Both the position numbers and the translations under genes were made by a program. From contig OZ026600.1 of the NCBI GenBank assembly GCA_964020085.1, forward strand, positions 30,931,880 to 30,995,879: a stretch of DNA of 64,000 bases. Reading direction: 5' to 3'. Source of the DNA: Micromussa lordhowensis (lineage: Eukaryota > Cnidaria > Anthozoa > Scleractinia > Lobophylliidae). The notes under the pieces were generated by a model. That model was given only the letters and a program-made list of their open reading frames with translations. It searched no databases and was not told the origin of the DNA. Positions 46,685-59,168 of the stretch are shown in pieces (the first letter of the stretch is position 1; every line of letters begins with the position of its first letter).

Positions 46685-49600
46685 TTGCGCCAGGGTGTTT
46701 TTGAAGCCCCCATAGTCGGCCTACTTTTTTGGGCATTTTGCCTTGGTCCCCCCTTGGCAAAATCTCAGAAAATGGCCGATTTAGGTCTCCTTGCCAAATT
46801 TGTCAGAACTCGGCTCTACGGACACTTATGGAGCCGCAGTTTGCAGCAAAATGTTCTCCTATGTTTGCACTTAAAGTGCATTTAAATTAGGGGTTGATGC
46901 GATTTGCGCCAGAGTGTTTTTGAAGCCCCCATAGTCGGCCTACTTTTTTGGGCATTTTGCCTTGGTCCCCCCTTGGCAAAATCTCAGAAAATGGCCGATT
47001 TAGGTCTCCTTGCCAAATTTGTCAGAACTCGGCTCTACGGACACTTATGGAGCCGCAGTTTGCAGCAAAATGTTCTCCTATGTTTGCACTTCAAGTGCAT
47101 TCTAATTAGGGGTTGATGCGATTTGCGCCAGGGTGTTTTTGAAGCCCCCATAGTCGGCCTACTTTTTTGGGAATTTTGCCTTGGTCCCCCCTTGGGAAAA
47201 TCTCAGAAAATGGTCGATTTAGGTCTCCTTGCCAAATTTGTCAGAACTCGGCTCTACGGACACTTATGGAGCCGCAGTTTGCAGCAAAATGTTCTCCTAT
47301 GTTTGCACTTCAAGTGCATTCTAATTAGGGGTTGATGCGATTTGCGCCAGGGTGTTTTTGAAGCCCCCATAGTCGGCCTACTTTTTTGGGCATTTTGCCT
47401 TGGTCCCCCCTTGGCAAAATCTCAGAAAATGGCCGATTTAGGTCTCCTTGCCAAATTTGTCAGAACTCGGCTCTACGGACACTTATGGAGCCGCAGTTTG
47501 CAGCAAAATGTTCTCCTATGTTTGCACTTAAAGTGCATTCTAATTAGGGGTTGATGCGATTTGCGCCAGAGTGTTTTTGAAGCCCCCATAGTCGGCCTAC
47601 TTTTTTGGGCATTTTGCCTTGGTCCCCCCTTGGCAAAATCTCAGAAAATGGCCGATTTAGGTCTCCTTGCCAAATTTGTCAGAACTCGGCTCTACGGACA
47701 CTTATGGAGCCGCAGTTTGCAGCAAAATGTTGTCCTATGTTTGCACTTCAAGTGCATTCTAATTAGGGGTTGATGCGATTTGCGCCAGGGTGTTTTTGAA
47801 GCCCCCATAGTCGGCCTACTTTTTTGGGCATTTTGCCTTGGTCCCCCCTTGGCAAAATCTCAGAAAATGGCCGATTTAGGTCTCCTTGCCAAATTTGTCA
47901 GAACTCGGCTCTACGGACACTTATGGAGCCGCAGTTTGCAGCAAAATGTTCTCCTATGTTTGCACTTCAAGTGCATTCTAATTAGGGGTTGATGCGATTT
48001 GCGCCAGGGTGTTTTTGAAGCCCCCATAGTCGGCCAACTTTTTTGGGCATTTTGCCTTGGTCCCCCCTTGGCAAAATCTCAGAAAATGGCCGATTTAGGT
48101 CTCCTTGCCAAATTTGTCAGAACTCGGCTCTACGGACACTTATGGAGCCGCAGTTTGCAGCAAAATGTTCTCCTATGTTTGCACTTCCAGTGCATTCTAA
48201 TTAGGGGTTGATGCGATTTGCGCCAGGGTGTTTTTGAAGCCCCCATAGTCGGCCTACTTTTTTGGGCATTTTGCCTTGGTCCCCCCTTGGCAAAATCTCA
48301 GAAAATGGCCGATTTAGGTCTCCTTGCCAAATTTGTCAGAACTCGGCTCTACGGACACTTATGGAGCCGCAGTTTGCAGCAAAATGTTCTCCTATGTTTG
48401 CACTTCCAGTGCATTCTAATTAGGGGTTGATGCGATTTGCGCCAGGGTGTTTTTGAAGCCCCCATAGTCGGCCTACTTTTTTGGGCATTTTGCCTTGGTC
48501 CCCCCTTGGCAAAATCTCAGAAAATGGCCGATTTAGGTCTCCTTGCCAAATTTGTCAGAACTCGGCTCTACGGACACTTATGGAGCCGCAGTTTGCAGCA
48601 AAATGTTCTCCTATGTTTGCACTTCAAGTGCATTCTAATTAGGGGTTGATGCGATTTGCGCCAGGGTGTTTTTGAAGCCCCCATAGTCGGCCTACTTTTT
48701 TGGGCATTTTGCCTTGGTCCCCCCTTGGCAAAATCTCAGAAAATGGCCGATTTAGGTCTCCTTGCAAAATTTGTCAGGACTCGCCTCTACGGACACTTAT
48801 GGAGCCGCAGTTTGCAGCAAAATGTTCTTCTATGTTTGCACTTCAAGTGCATTCTAATTAGGGGTTGATGCGATTTGCGCCAGGGTGTTTTTGAAGCCCC
48901 CATAGTCGGCCTACTTTTTTGGGCATTTTGCCTTGGTCCCCCCTTGGCAAAATCTCAGAAAATGGCCGATTTAGGTCTCCTTGCCAAATTTGTCAGAACT
49001 CGGCTCTACGGACACTTATGGAGCCGCAGTTTGCAGCAAAATGTTGTCCTATGTTTGCACTTCAAGTGCATTCTAATTAGGGGTTGATGCGATTTGCGCC
49101 AGGGTGTTTTTGAAGCCCCCATAGTCGGCCTACTTTTTTGGGCATTTTGCCTTGGTCCCCCCTTGGCAAAATCTCAGAAAATGGCCGATTTAGGTCTCCT
49201 TGCCAAATTTGTCAGAACTCGGCTCTACGGACACTTATGGAGCCGCAGTTTGCAGCAAAATGTTCTCCTATGTTTGCACTTCAAGTGCATTCTAATTAGG
49301 GGTTGATGCGATTTGCGCCAGGGTGTTTTTGAAGCCCCCATAGTCGGCCAACTTTTTTGGGCATTTTGCCTTGGTCCCCCCTTGGCAAAATCTCAGAAAA
49401 TGGCCGATTTAGGTCTCCTTGCCAAATTTGTCAGAACTCGGCTCTACGGACACTTATGGAGCCGCAGTTTGCAGCAAAATGTTCTCCTATGTTTGCACTT
49501 CCAGTGCATTCTAATTAGGGGTTGATGCGATTTGCGCCAGGGTGTTTTTGAAGCCCCCATAGTCGGCCTACTTTTTTGGGCATTTTGCCTTGGTCCCCCC

Positions 49601-49969
49601 TTGGCAAAATCTCAGAAAATGGCCGATTTAGGTCTCCTTGCCAAATTTGTCAGAACTCGGCTCTACGGACACTTATGGAGCCGCAGTTTGCAGCAAAATG
49701 TTCTCCTATGTTTGCACTTCAAGTGCATTCTAATTAGGGGTTGATGCGATTTGCGCCAGGGTGTTTTTGAAGCCCCCATAGTCGGCCTACTTTTTTGGGC
49801 ATTTTGCCTTGGTCCCCCCTTGGCAAAATCTCAGAAAATGGCCGATTTAGGTCTCCTTGCCAAATTTGTCAGGACTCGCCTCTACGGACACTTATGGAGC
49901 CGCAGTTTGCAACAAAATGTTCTTCTATGTTTGCACTTCAAGTGCATTCTAATTAGGGGTTGATGCGAT
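46685..49969 (+). repeat. Overlapping three-, five- and six-monomer block duplications
   Basis: The pair CTTAAAGTG then CCAGAGTG (46685, 46904) recurs three monomers on (47342, 47561). TGTTGTCC (47561) and GGCCAACT with CTTCCAGTG (47999) recur six monomers on (48875, 49313). CAGGACTCGCCTC with TTCTTCTATG (48656) recurs five monomers on (49751). The mixed step sizes show that the array was repeatedly rearranged by out-of-register exchange, not by one fixed higher-order unit. Confidence 0.75.
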
Positions 49970-51283
49970 TTGCGCCAGGGTGTTTTTGAAGCCCCCATAG
50001 TCGGCCTACTTTTTTGGGCATTTTGCCTTGGTCCCCCCTTGGCAAAATCTCAGAAAATGGCCGATTTAGGTCTCCTTGCCAAATTTGTCAGAACTCGGCT
50101 CTACGGACACTTATGGAGCCGCAGTTTGCAGCAAAATGTTCTCCTATGTTTGCACTTCAAGTGCATTCTAATTAGGGGTTGATGCGATTTGCGCCAGGGT
50201 GTTTTTGAAGCCCCCATAGTCGGCCTACTTTTTTGGGCATTTTGCCATGGTCCCCCCTTGGCAAAATCTCAGAAAATGGCCGATTTAGGTCTCCTTGCCA
50301 AATTTGTCAGAACTCGGCTCTACGGACACTTATGGAGCCGCAGTTTGCAGCAAAATGTTCTCCTATGTTTGCACTTCAAGTGCATTCTAATTAGGGGTTG
50401 ATGCGATTTGCGCCAGGGTGTTTTTGAAGCCCCCATAGTCGGCCTACTTTTTTGGGCATTTTGCCTTGGTCCCCCCTTGGCAAAATCTCAGAAAATGGCC
50501 GATTTAGGTCTCCTTGCCAAATTTGTCAGAACTCGGCTCTACGGACACTTATGGAGCCGCAGTTTGCAACAAAATGTTCTCCTATGTTTGCACTTCAAGT
50601 GCATTCTAATTAGGGGTTGATGCGATTTGCGCCAGGGTGTTTTTGAAGCCCCCATAGTCGGCCTACTTTTTTGGGCATTTTGCCTTGGTCCCCCCTTGGC
50701 AAAATCTCAGAAAATGGCCGATTTAGGTCTCCTTGCCAAATTTGTCAGAACTCGGCTCTACGGACACTTATGGAGCCGCAGTTTGCAGCAAAATGTTCTC
50801 CTATGTTTGCACTTCAAGTGCATTTTAATTAGGGGTTGATGCGATTTGCGCCAGGGTGTTTTTGAAGCCCCCATAGTCGGCCTACTTTTTTGGGCATTTT
50901 GCCTTGGTCCCCCCTTGGCAAAATCTCAGAAAATGGCCGATTTAGGTCTCCTTGCCAAATTTGTCAGAACTCGCCTCTACGGACACTTATGGAGCCGCAG
51001 TTTGCAGCAAAATGTTGTCCTATGTTTGCACTTCAAGTGCATTTTAATTAGGGGTTGATGCGATTTGCGCCAGGGTGTTTTTGAAGCCCCCATAGTCGGC
51101 CTACATTTCTGGGCATTTTGCCTTGGTCCCCCCTTGGCAAAATCTCAGAAAATGGCCGATTTAGGTCTCCTTGCCAAATTTGTCAAAACTCGGCTCTACG
51201 GACACTTATGGAGCCGCAGTTTGCAGCAAAATGTTCTCCTATGTTTGCACTTCAAGTGCATTCTAATTAGGGGTTGATGCGAT

Positions 51284-52816
51284 TTGCGCCAGGGTGTTTT
51301 TGAAGCCCCCATAGTCGGCCTACTTTTTTGGGCATTTTGCCTTGGTCCCCCCTTGGCAAAATCTCAGAAAATGGCCGATTTAGGTCTCCTTGCCAAATTT
51401 GTCAGAACTCGGCTCTACGGACACTTATGGAGCCGCAGTTTGCAGCAAAATGTTCTCCTATGTGTGCACTTCAAGTGCATTCTAATTAGGGGTTGATGCG
51501 ATTTGCGCCAGGGTGTTTTTGAAGCCCCCATAGTCGGCCTACTTTTTTGGGCATTTTGCCTTGGTCCCCCCTTGGCAAACTCTCAGAAAATGGCTGATTT
51601 AGGTCTCCTTGCCAAATTTGTCAGAACTCGGCTCTACGGACACTTATGGAGCCGCAGTTTGCAGCAAAATGTTCTCCTATGTTTGCACTTCAAGTGCATT
51701 TTAATTAGGGGTTGATGCGATTTGCGCCAGGGTGTTTTTGAAGCCCCCATAGTCGGCCAACTTTTTTGGGCATTTTGCCTTGGTCCCCCCTTGGCAAAAT
51801 CTCAGAAAATGGCCGATTTAGGTCTCCTTGCCAAATTTGTCAGAACTCGGCTCTACGGACACTTATGGAGCCGCAGTTTGCAGCAAAATGTTCTCCTATG
51901 TTTGCACTTCAAGTGCATTCTAATTAGGGGTTGATGCGATTTGCGCCAGGGTGTTTTTGAAGCCCCCATAGTCGGCCTACTTTTTTGGGCATTTTGCCTT
52001 GGTCCCCCCTTGGCAAAATCTCAGAAAATGGCCGATTTAGGTCTCCTTGCCAAATTTGTCAGAACTCGGCTCTACGGACACTTATGGAGCCGCAGTTTGC
52101 AGCAAAATGTTCTCCTATGTTTGCACTTCAAGTGCATTCTAATTAGGGGTTGATGCGATTTGCGCCAGGGTGTTTTTGAAGCCCCCATAGTCGGCCTACT
52201 TTTTTGGGCATTTTGCCTTGGTCCCCCCTTGGCAAAATCTCAGAAAATGGCCGATCTAGGTCTCCTTGCCAAATTTGTCAGAACTCGGCTCTACGGACAC
52301 TTATGGAGCCGCAGTTTGCAGCAAAATGTTCTCCTATGTGTGCACTTCAAGTGCATTCTAATTAGGGGTTGATGCGATTTGCGGCAGGGTGTTTTTGAAG
52401 CCCTCATAGTCGGCCTACTTTTTTGGGCATTTTGCCTTGGTCCCCCCTTGGCAAACTCTCAGAAAATGGCTGATTTAGGTCTCCTTGCCAAATTTCTCAG
52501 AACTCGGCTCTACGGACACTTATGGAGCCGCAGTTTGCAGCAAAATGTTCTCCTATGTTTGCACTTCAAGTGCATTCTAATTAGGGGTTGATGCGATTTG
52601 CGCCAGGGTGTTTTTGAAGCCCCCATAGTCGGCCAACTTTTTTGGGCATTTTGCCTTGGTCCCCCCTTGGCAAAATCTCAGAAAATGGCCGATTTAGGTC
52701 TCCTTGCCAAATTTGTCAGAACTCGGCTCTACGGACACTTATGGAGCCGCAGTTTGCAGCAAAATGTTCTCCTATGTTTGCACTTCAAGTGCATTCTAAT
52801 TAGGGGTTGATGCGAT
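51284..52816 (+). repeat. Four-monomer block duplication
   Basis: Three neighbouring variants, TATGTGTGC (51284), GGCAAACTCTC with ATGGCTGATT (51503) and GGCCAACTT (51722), recur in the same order at 52160, 52379 and 52598, exactly 876 bp (4 x 219) later. The second block has gained further private changes (GCGGCAGGG, GCCCTCATAG, TTTCTCAG). Confidence 0.8.
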
Positions 52817-55800
52817 TTGCGCCAGGGTGTTTTTGAAGCCCCCATAGTCGGCCTACTTTTTTGGGCATTTTGCCTTGGTCCCCCCTTGGCAAAATCTCAG
52901 AAAATGGCCGATTTAGGTCTCCTTGCCAAATTTGTCAGAACTCGGCTCTACGGACACTTATGGAGCCGCAGTTTGCAGCAAAATGTTCTCCTATGTTTGC
53001 ACTTCAAGTGCATTCTAATTAGGGGTTGATGCGATTTGCGCCAGGGTGTTTTTGAAGCCCCCATAGTCGGCCTACTTTTTTGGGCATTTTGCCTTGGTCC
53101 CCCCTTGGCAAAATCTCAGAAAATGGCCGATTTAGGTCTCCTTGCCAAATTTGTCAGAACTCGGCTCTACGGACACTTATGGAGCCGCAGTTTGCAGCAA
53201 AATGTTCTCCTATGTTTGCACTTCAAGTGCATTTTAATTAGGGGTTGATGCGATTTGCGCCAGGGTGTTTTTGAAGCCCCCATAGTCGGCCTACTTTTTT
53301 GGGCATTTTGCCTTGGTCCCCCCTTGGCAAAATCTCAGAAAATGGCCGATTTAGGTCTCCTTGCCAAATTTGTCAGAACTCGGCTCTACGGACACTTATG
53401 GAGCCGCAGTTTGCAGCAAAATGTTCTCCTATGTTTGCACTTCAAGTGCATTCTAATTAGGGGTTGATGCGATTTGCGCCAGGGTGTTTTTGAAGCCCCC
53501 ATAGTCGGCCTACTTTTTTGGGCATTTTGCCTTGGTCCCCCCTTGGCAAAATCTCAGAAAATGGCCGATTTAGGTCTCCTTGCCAAATTTGTCAGAACTC
53601 GGCTCTACGGACACTTATGGAGCCGCAGTTTGCAGCAAAATGTTCTCCTATGTTTGCACTTCAAGTGCATTTTAATTAGGGGTTGATGCGATTTGCGCCA
53701 GGGTGTTTTTGAAGCCCCCATAGTCGGCCTACTTTTTTGGGCATTTTGCCTTGGTCGCCCCTTGGCAAAATCTCAGAAAATGGCCGATTTAGGTCTCCTT
53801 GCCAAATTTGTCAGAACTCGGCTCTACGGACACTTATGGAGCCGCAGTTTGCAGCAAAATGTTCTCCTATGTTTGCACTTCAAGTGCATTCTAATTAGGG
53901 GTTGATGCGATTTGCGCCAGGGTGTTTTTGAAGCCCCCATAGTCGGCCTACTTTTTTGGGCATTTTGCCTTGGTCCCCCCTTGGCAAAATCTCAGAAAAT
54001 GGCCGATTTAGGTCTCCTTGCCAAATTTGTCAGAACTCGGCTCTACGGACACTTATGGAGCCGCAGTTTGCAGCAAAATGTTCTCCTATGTTTGCACTTC
54101 AAGTGCATTCTAATTAGGGGTTGATGCGATTTGCGCCAGGGTGTTTTTGAAGCCCCCATAGTCGGCCTACTTTTTTGGGCATTTTGCCTTGGTCCCCCCT
54201 TGGCAAAATCTCAGAAAATGGCCGATTTAGGTCTCCTTGCCAAATTTGTCAGAACTCGGCTCTACGGACACTTATGGAGCCGCAGTTTGCAGCAAAATGT
54301 TCTCCTATGTTTGCACTTCAAGTGCATTCTAATTAGGGGTTGATGCGATTTGCGCCAGGGTGTTTTTGAAGCCCCCATAGTCGGCCTACTTTTTTGGGCA
54401 TTTTGCCTTGGTCCCCCCTTGGCAAAATCTCAGAAAATGGCCGATTTAGGTCTCCTTGCCAAATTTGTCAGAACTCGGCTCTACGGACACTTATGGAGCC
54501 GCAGTTTGCAGCAAAATGTTCTCCTATGTTTGCACTTCAAGTGCATTCTAATTAGGGGTTGATGCGATTTGCGCCAGGGTGTTTTTGAAGCCCCCATAGT
54601 CGGCCTACTTTTTTGGGCATTTTGCCTTGGTCCCCCCTTGGCAAAATCTCAGAAAATGGCCGATTTAGGTCTCCTTGCCAAATTTGTCAGAACTCGGCTC
54701 TACGGACACTTATGGAGCCGCAGTTTGCAGCAAAATGTTCTCCTATGTTTGCACTTCAAGTGCATTCTAATTAGGGGTTGATGCGATTTGCGCCAGGGTG
54801 TTTTTGAAGCCCCCATAGTCGGCCTACTTTTTTGGGCATTTTGCCTTGGTCCCCCCTTGGCAAAATCTCAGAAAATGGCCGATTTAGGTCTCCTTGCCAA
54901 ATTTGTCAGAACTCGGCTCTACGGACACTTATGGAGCCGCAGTTTGCAGCAAAATGTTCTCCTATGTTTGCACTTCCAGTGCATTCTAATTAGGGGTTGA
55001 TGCGATTTGCGCCATGGTGTTTTTGAAGCCCCCATAGTCGGCCTACTTTTTTGGGCATTTTGCCTTGGTCCACCCTTGGCAAAATCTCAGAAAATGGCCG
55101 ATTTAGGTCTCCTTGCCAAATTTGTCAGAACTCGGCTCTACGGACACTTATGGAGCCGCAGTTTGCAGCAAAATGTTTTCCTATGTTTGCACTTCAAGTG
55201 CATTCTAATTAGGGGTTGATGCGATCTGCGCCAGGGTGTTTTTGAAGCCCCCATAGTCGGCCTACTTTTTTGGGCATTTTGCCATGGTCCCCCCTTGGCA
55301 AAATCTCAGAAAATGGCCGATTTAGGTCTCCTTGCCAAATTTGTCAGAACTCGGCTCTACGGACAATTATGGAGCCGCAGTTTGCAGCAAAATGTTCTCC
55401 TATGTTTGCACTTCAAGTGCATTCTAATTAGGGGTTGATGCGATTTGCGCCAGGGTGTTTTTGAAGCCCCCATAGTCGGCCTACTTTTTTGGGCATTTTG
55501 CCTTGGTCCCCCCTTGGCAAAATCTCAGAAAATGGCCGATTTAGGTCTCCTTGCCAAATTTGTCAGAACTCGGCTCTACGGACACTTATGGAGCCGCAGT
55601 TTGCAACAAAATGTTGTCCTATGTTTGCACTTCAAGTGCATTTTAATTAGGGGTTGATGCGATTTGCGCCAGGGTGTTTTTGAAGCCCCCATAGTCGGCC
55701 TACTTTTCTGGGCATTTTGCCTTGGTCCCCCCTTGGCAAAATCTCAGAAAATGGCCGATTTAGGTCTCCTTGCCAAATTTGTCAAAACTCGGCTCTACGG

Positions 55801-58800
55801 ACACTTATGGAGCCGCAGTTTGCAGCAAAATGTTCTCCTATGTTTGCACTTCAAGTGCATTCTAATTAGGGGTTGATGCGATTTGCGCCAGGGTGTTTTT
55901 GAAGCCCCCATAGTCGGCCTACTTTTTTGGGCATTTTGCCTTGGTCCCCCCTTGGCAAAATCTCAGAAAATGGCCGATTTAGGTCTCCTTGCCAAATTTG
56001 TCAGGACTCGCCTCTACGGACACTTATGGAGCCGCAGTTTGCAGCAAAATGTTCTTCTATGTTTGCACTTCAAGTGCATTCTAATTAGTGGTTGATGCGA
56101 TTTGCGCCAGGGTGTTTTTGAAGCCCCCATAGTCGGCCTACTTTTTTGGGCATTTTGCCTTGGTCCCCCCTTGGCAAAATCTCAGAAAATGGCCGATTTA
56201 GGTCTCCTTGCCAAATTTGTCAGAACTCGGCTCTACGGACACTTATGGAGCCGCAGTTTGCAGCAAAATGTTCTCCTATGTTTGCACTTCAAGTGCATTC
56301 TAATTACGGGTTGATGCGATTTGCGCCAGGGTTTTTTTGAAGTCCCCATAGTCGGCCTACTTTTTTGGGCATTTTGCCTTGGTCCCCCCTTGGCAAAATC
56401 TCAGAAAATGGCCGATTTAGGTCTCCTTGCCAAATTCGTCAGAACTCGGCTCTACGGACACTTATGGAGGCGCAGTTTGCAGCAAAATGTTTTCCTATGT
56501 TTGCACTTCAAGTGCATTCTAATTAGGGGTTGATGCGATTTGCGCCAGGGTGTTTTTGAAGCCCCCATAGTCGGCCTACTTTTTTGGGCATTTTGCCTTG
56601 GTCCCCCCTTGGCAAAATCTCAGAAAATGGCCGATTTAGGTCTCCTTGCCAAATTCGTCAGAACTCGGCTCTACGGACACTTATGGAGCCGCAGTTTGCA
56701 GCAAAATGTTCTCCTATGTTTGCACTTCAAGTGCATTCTAATTAGGGGTTGATGCGATTTGCGCCAGGGTGTTTTTGAAGCCCCCATAGTCGGCCTACTT
56801 TTTTGGGCATTTTGCCTTGGTCCCCCCTTGGCAAAATCTCAGAAAATGGCCGATTTAGATCTCCTTGCCAAATTTGTCAGAACTCGGCTCTACGGACACT
56901 TATGTAGCCGCAGTTTGCAGCAAAATGTTCTCCTATGTTTGCACTTCAAGTGCATTCTAATTAGGGGTTGATGCGATTTGCGCCAGGGTGTTTTTGAAGG
57001 CCCCATAGTCGGCCTACTTTTTTGGGCATTTTGCCTTGGTCCCCCCTTGGCAAAATCTCAGAAAATGGCCGATTTAGGTCTCCTTGCCAAATTTGTCAGA
57101 ACTCGGCTCTACGGACACTTATGTAGCCGCAGTTTGCAGCAAAATGTTCTCCTATGTTTGCACTTCACGTGCATTCTAATTAGGGGTTGATGCGATTTGC
57201 GCCAGGGTGTTTTTGAAGCCCCCATAGTCGGCCTACTTTTTTGGGCATTTTGCCTTGGTCCCCCCTTGGCAAAATCTCAGAAAATGGCCGATTTAGGTCT
57301 CCTTGCCAAATTTGTCAGAACTCGGCTCTACGGACACTTATGGAGCCGCAGTTTGCAGCAAAATGTTCTCCTATGTTTGCACTTCAAGTCCATTCTAATT
57401 AGGGGTTGATGCGATTTGCGCCAGGGTGTTTTTGAAGCCCCCATAGTCGGCCTACTTTTTTGGGCATTTTGCCTTGGTCCCCCCTTGGCAAAATCTCAGA
57501 AAATGGCCGATTTAGGTCTCCTTGCCAAATTTGTCAGAACTCGGCTCTACGGACACTTATGGAGCCGCAGTTTGCAGCAAAATGTTCTCCTATGTTTGCA
57601 CTTCAAGTGCATTGTAATTAGGGGTTGATGCGATTTGCGCCAGGGTGTTTTTGAAGCCCCCATAGTCGGCCTACTTTTTTGGGCATTTTGCCTTGGTCCC
57701 CCCTTGGCAAAATCTCAGAAAATGGCCGATTTAGGTCTCCTTGCCAAATTTGTCAGAACTCGGCTCTACGGACACTTATGGAGCCGCAGTTTGCAGCAAA
57801 ATGTTCTCCTATGTTTGCACTTCAAGTGCATTCTAATTAGGGGTTGATGCGATTTGCGCCAGGGTATTTTTGAAGCCCCAATAGTCGGCCTACTTTTTTG
57901 GGCATTTTGCCTTGGTCCCCCCTTGGCAAAATCTCAGAAAATGGCCGATTTAGGTCTCCTTGCCAAATTTGTCAGAACTCGGCTCTACGGACACTTATGG
58001 AGCCGCAGTTTGCAGCAAAATGTTCTCCTATGTTTGCACTTCAAGTGCATTCTAATTAGGGGTTGATGCGATTTGCGCCAGGGTGTTTTTGAAGCCCCTA
58101 TAGTCGGCCTACTATTTTGGGCATTTTGCCTTGGTCCCCCCTTGGCAAAATCTCAGAAAATGGCCGATTTAGGTCTCCTTGCCAAATTTGTCAGAACTCG
58201 GCTCTACGGACACTTATGGAGCCGCAGTTTGCAGCAAAATGTTCTCCTATGTTTGCACTTCAAGTGCATTCTAATTAGGGGTTGATGCGATTTGCACCAG
58301 GGTGTTTTTGAAGCCCCCATAGTCGGCCTACTTTTTTTGGGCATTTTGCCTTGGTCCCCTTTTGGCAAAATCTCAGAAAATGGCCGATTTAGGTCTCCTT
58401 GCCAAATTTGTCAGAACTCGGCTCTACGGACACTTATGGAGCCGCAGTTTGCAGCAAAATGTTCTCCTATGTTTGCACTTCAAGTGCATTCTAATTAGGG
58501 GTTGATGCGATTTGCGCCAGGGTGTTTTTGAAGCCCCCATAGTCGGCCTACTTTTTTGGGCATTTTGCCTTGGTCCCCCCTTGGCAAAATCTCAGAAAAT
58601 GGCCGATTTAGGTCTCCTTGCCAAATTTGTCAGAACTCGGCTCTACGGACACTAATGGAGCCGCAGTTTGCAGCAAAATGTTCTCCTATGTTTGCACTTC
58701 AAGTGCATTCTAATTAGGGGTTGATGCGATTTGCGCCAGGGTGTTTTTGAAGCCCCCATAGTCGGCCTACTTTTTTGGGCATTTTGCCTTGGTCCCCCCT

Positions 58801-59168
58801 TGGCAAAATCTCAGAAAATGGCCGATTTAGGTCTCCTTGCCAAATTTGTCAGAACTCGGCTCTACGGACACTTATGGAGCCGCAGTTTGCAGCAAAATGT
58901 TCTCCTATGTTTGCACTTCAAGTGCATTCTAATTAGGGGTTGATGCGATTTGCGCCAGGGTGTTTTTGAAGCCCCCATAGTCGGCCTACTTTTTTGGGCA
59001 TTTTGCCTTGGTCCCCCCTTGGCAAAATCTCAGAAAATGGCCGATTTAGGTCTCCTTGCCAAATTTGTCAGAACTCGGCTCTACGGACACTTATGGAGCC
59101 GCAGTTTGCAGCAAAATGTTCTCCTATGTTTGCACTTCAAGTGCATTCTAATTAGGGGTTGATGCGAT

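Noticed and set aside
56434..56451. CENP-B-box-like sequence (ATTCGTCAGAACTCGGCT; TTTG in most monomers)
   Set aside because: The TTCG, A and CGG elements are present, but the gap before CGG is one base too long and the last G is missing. Only two monomers have TTCG. Too weak to call.
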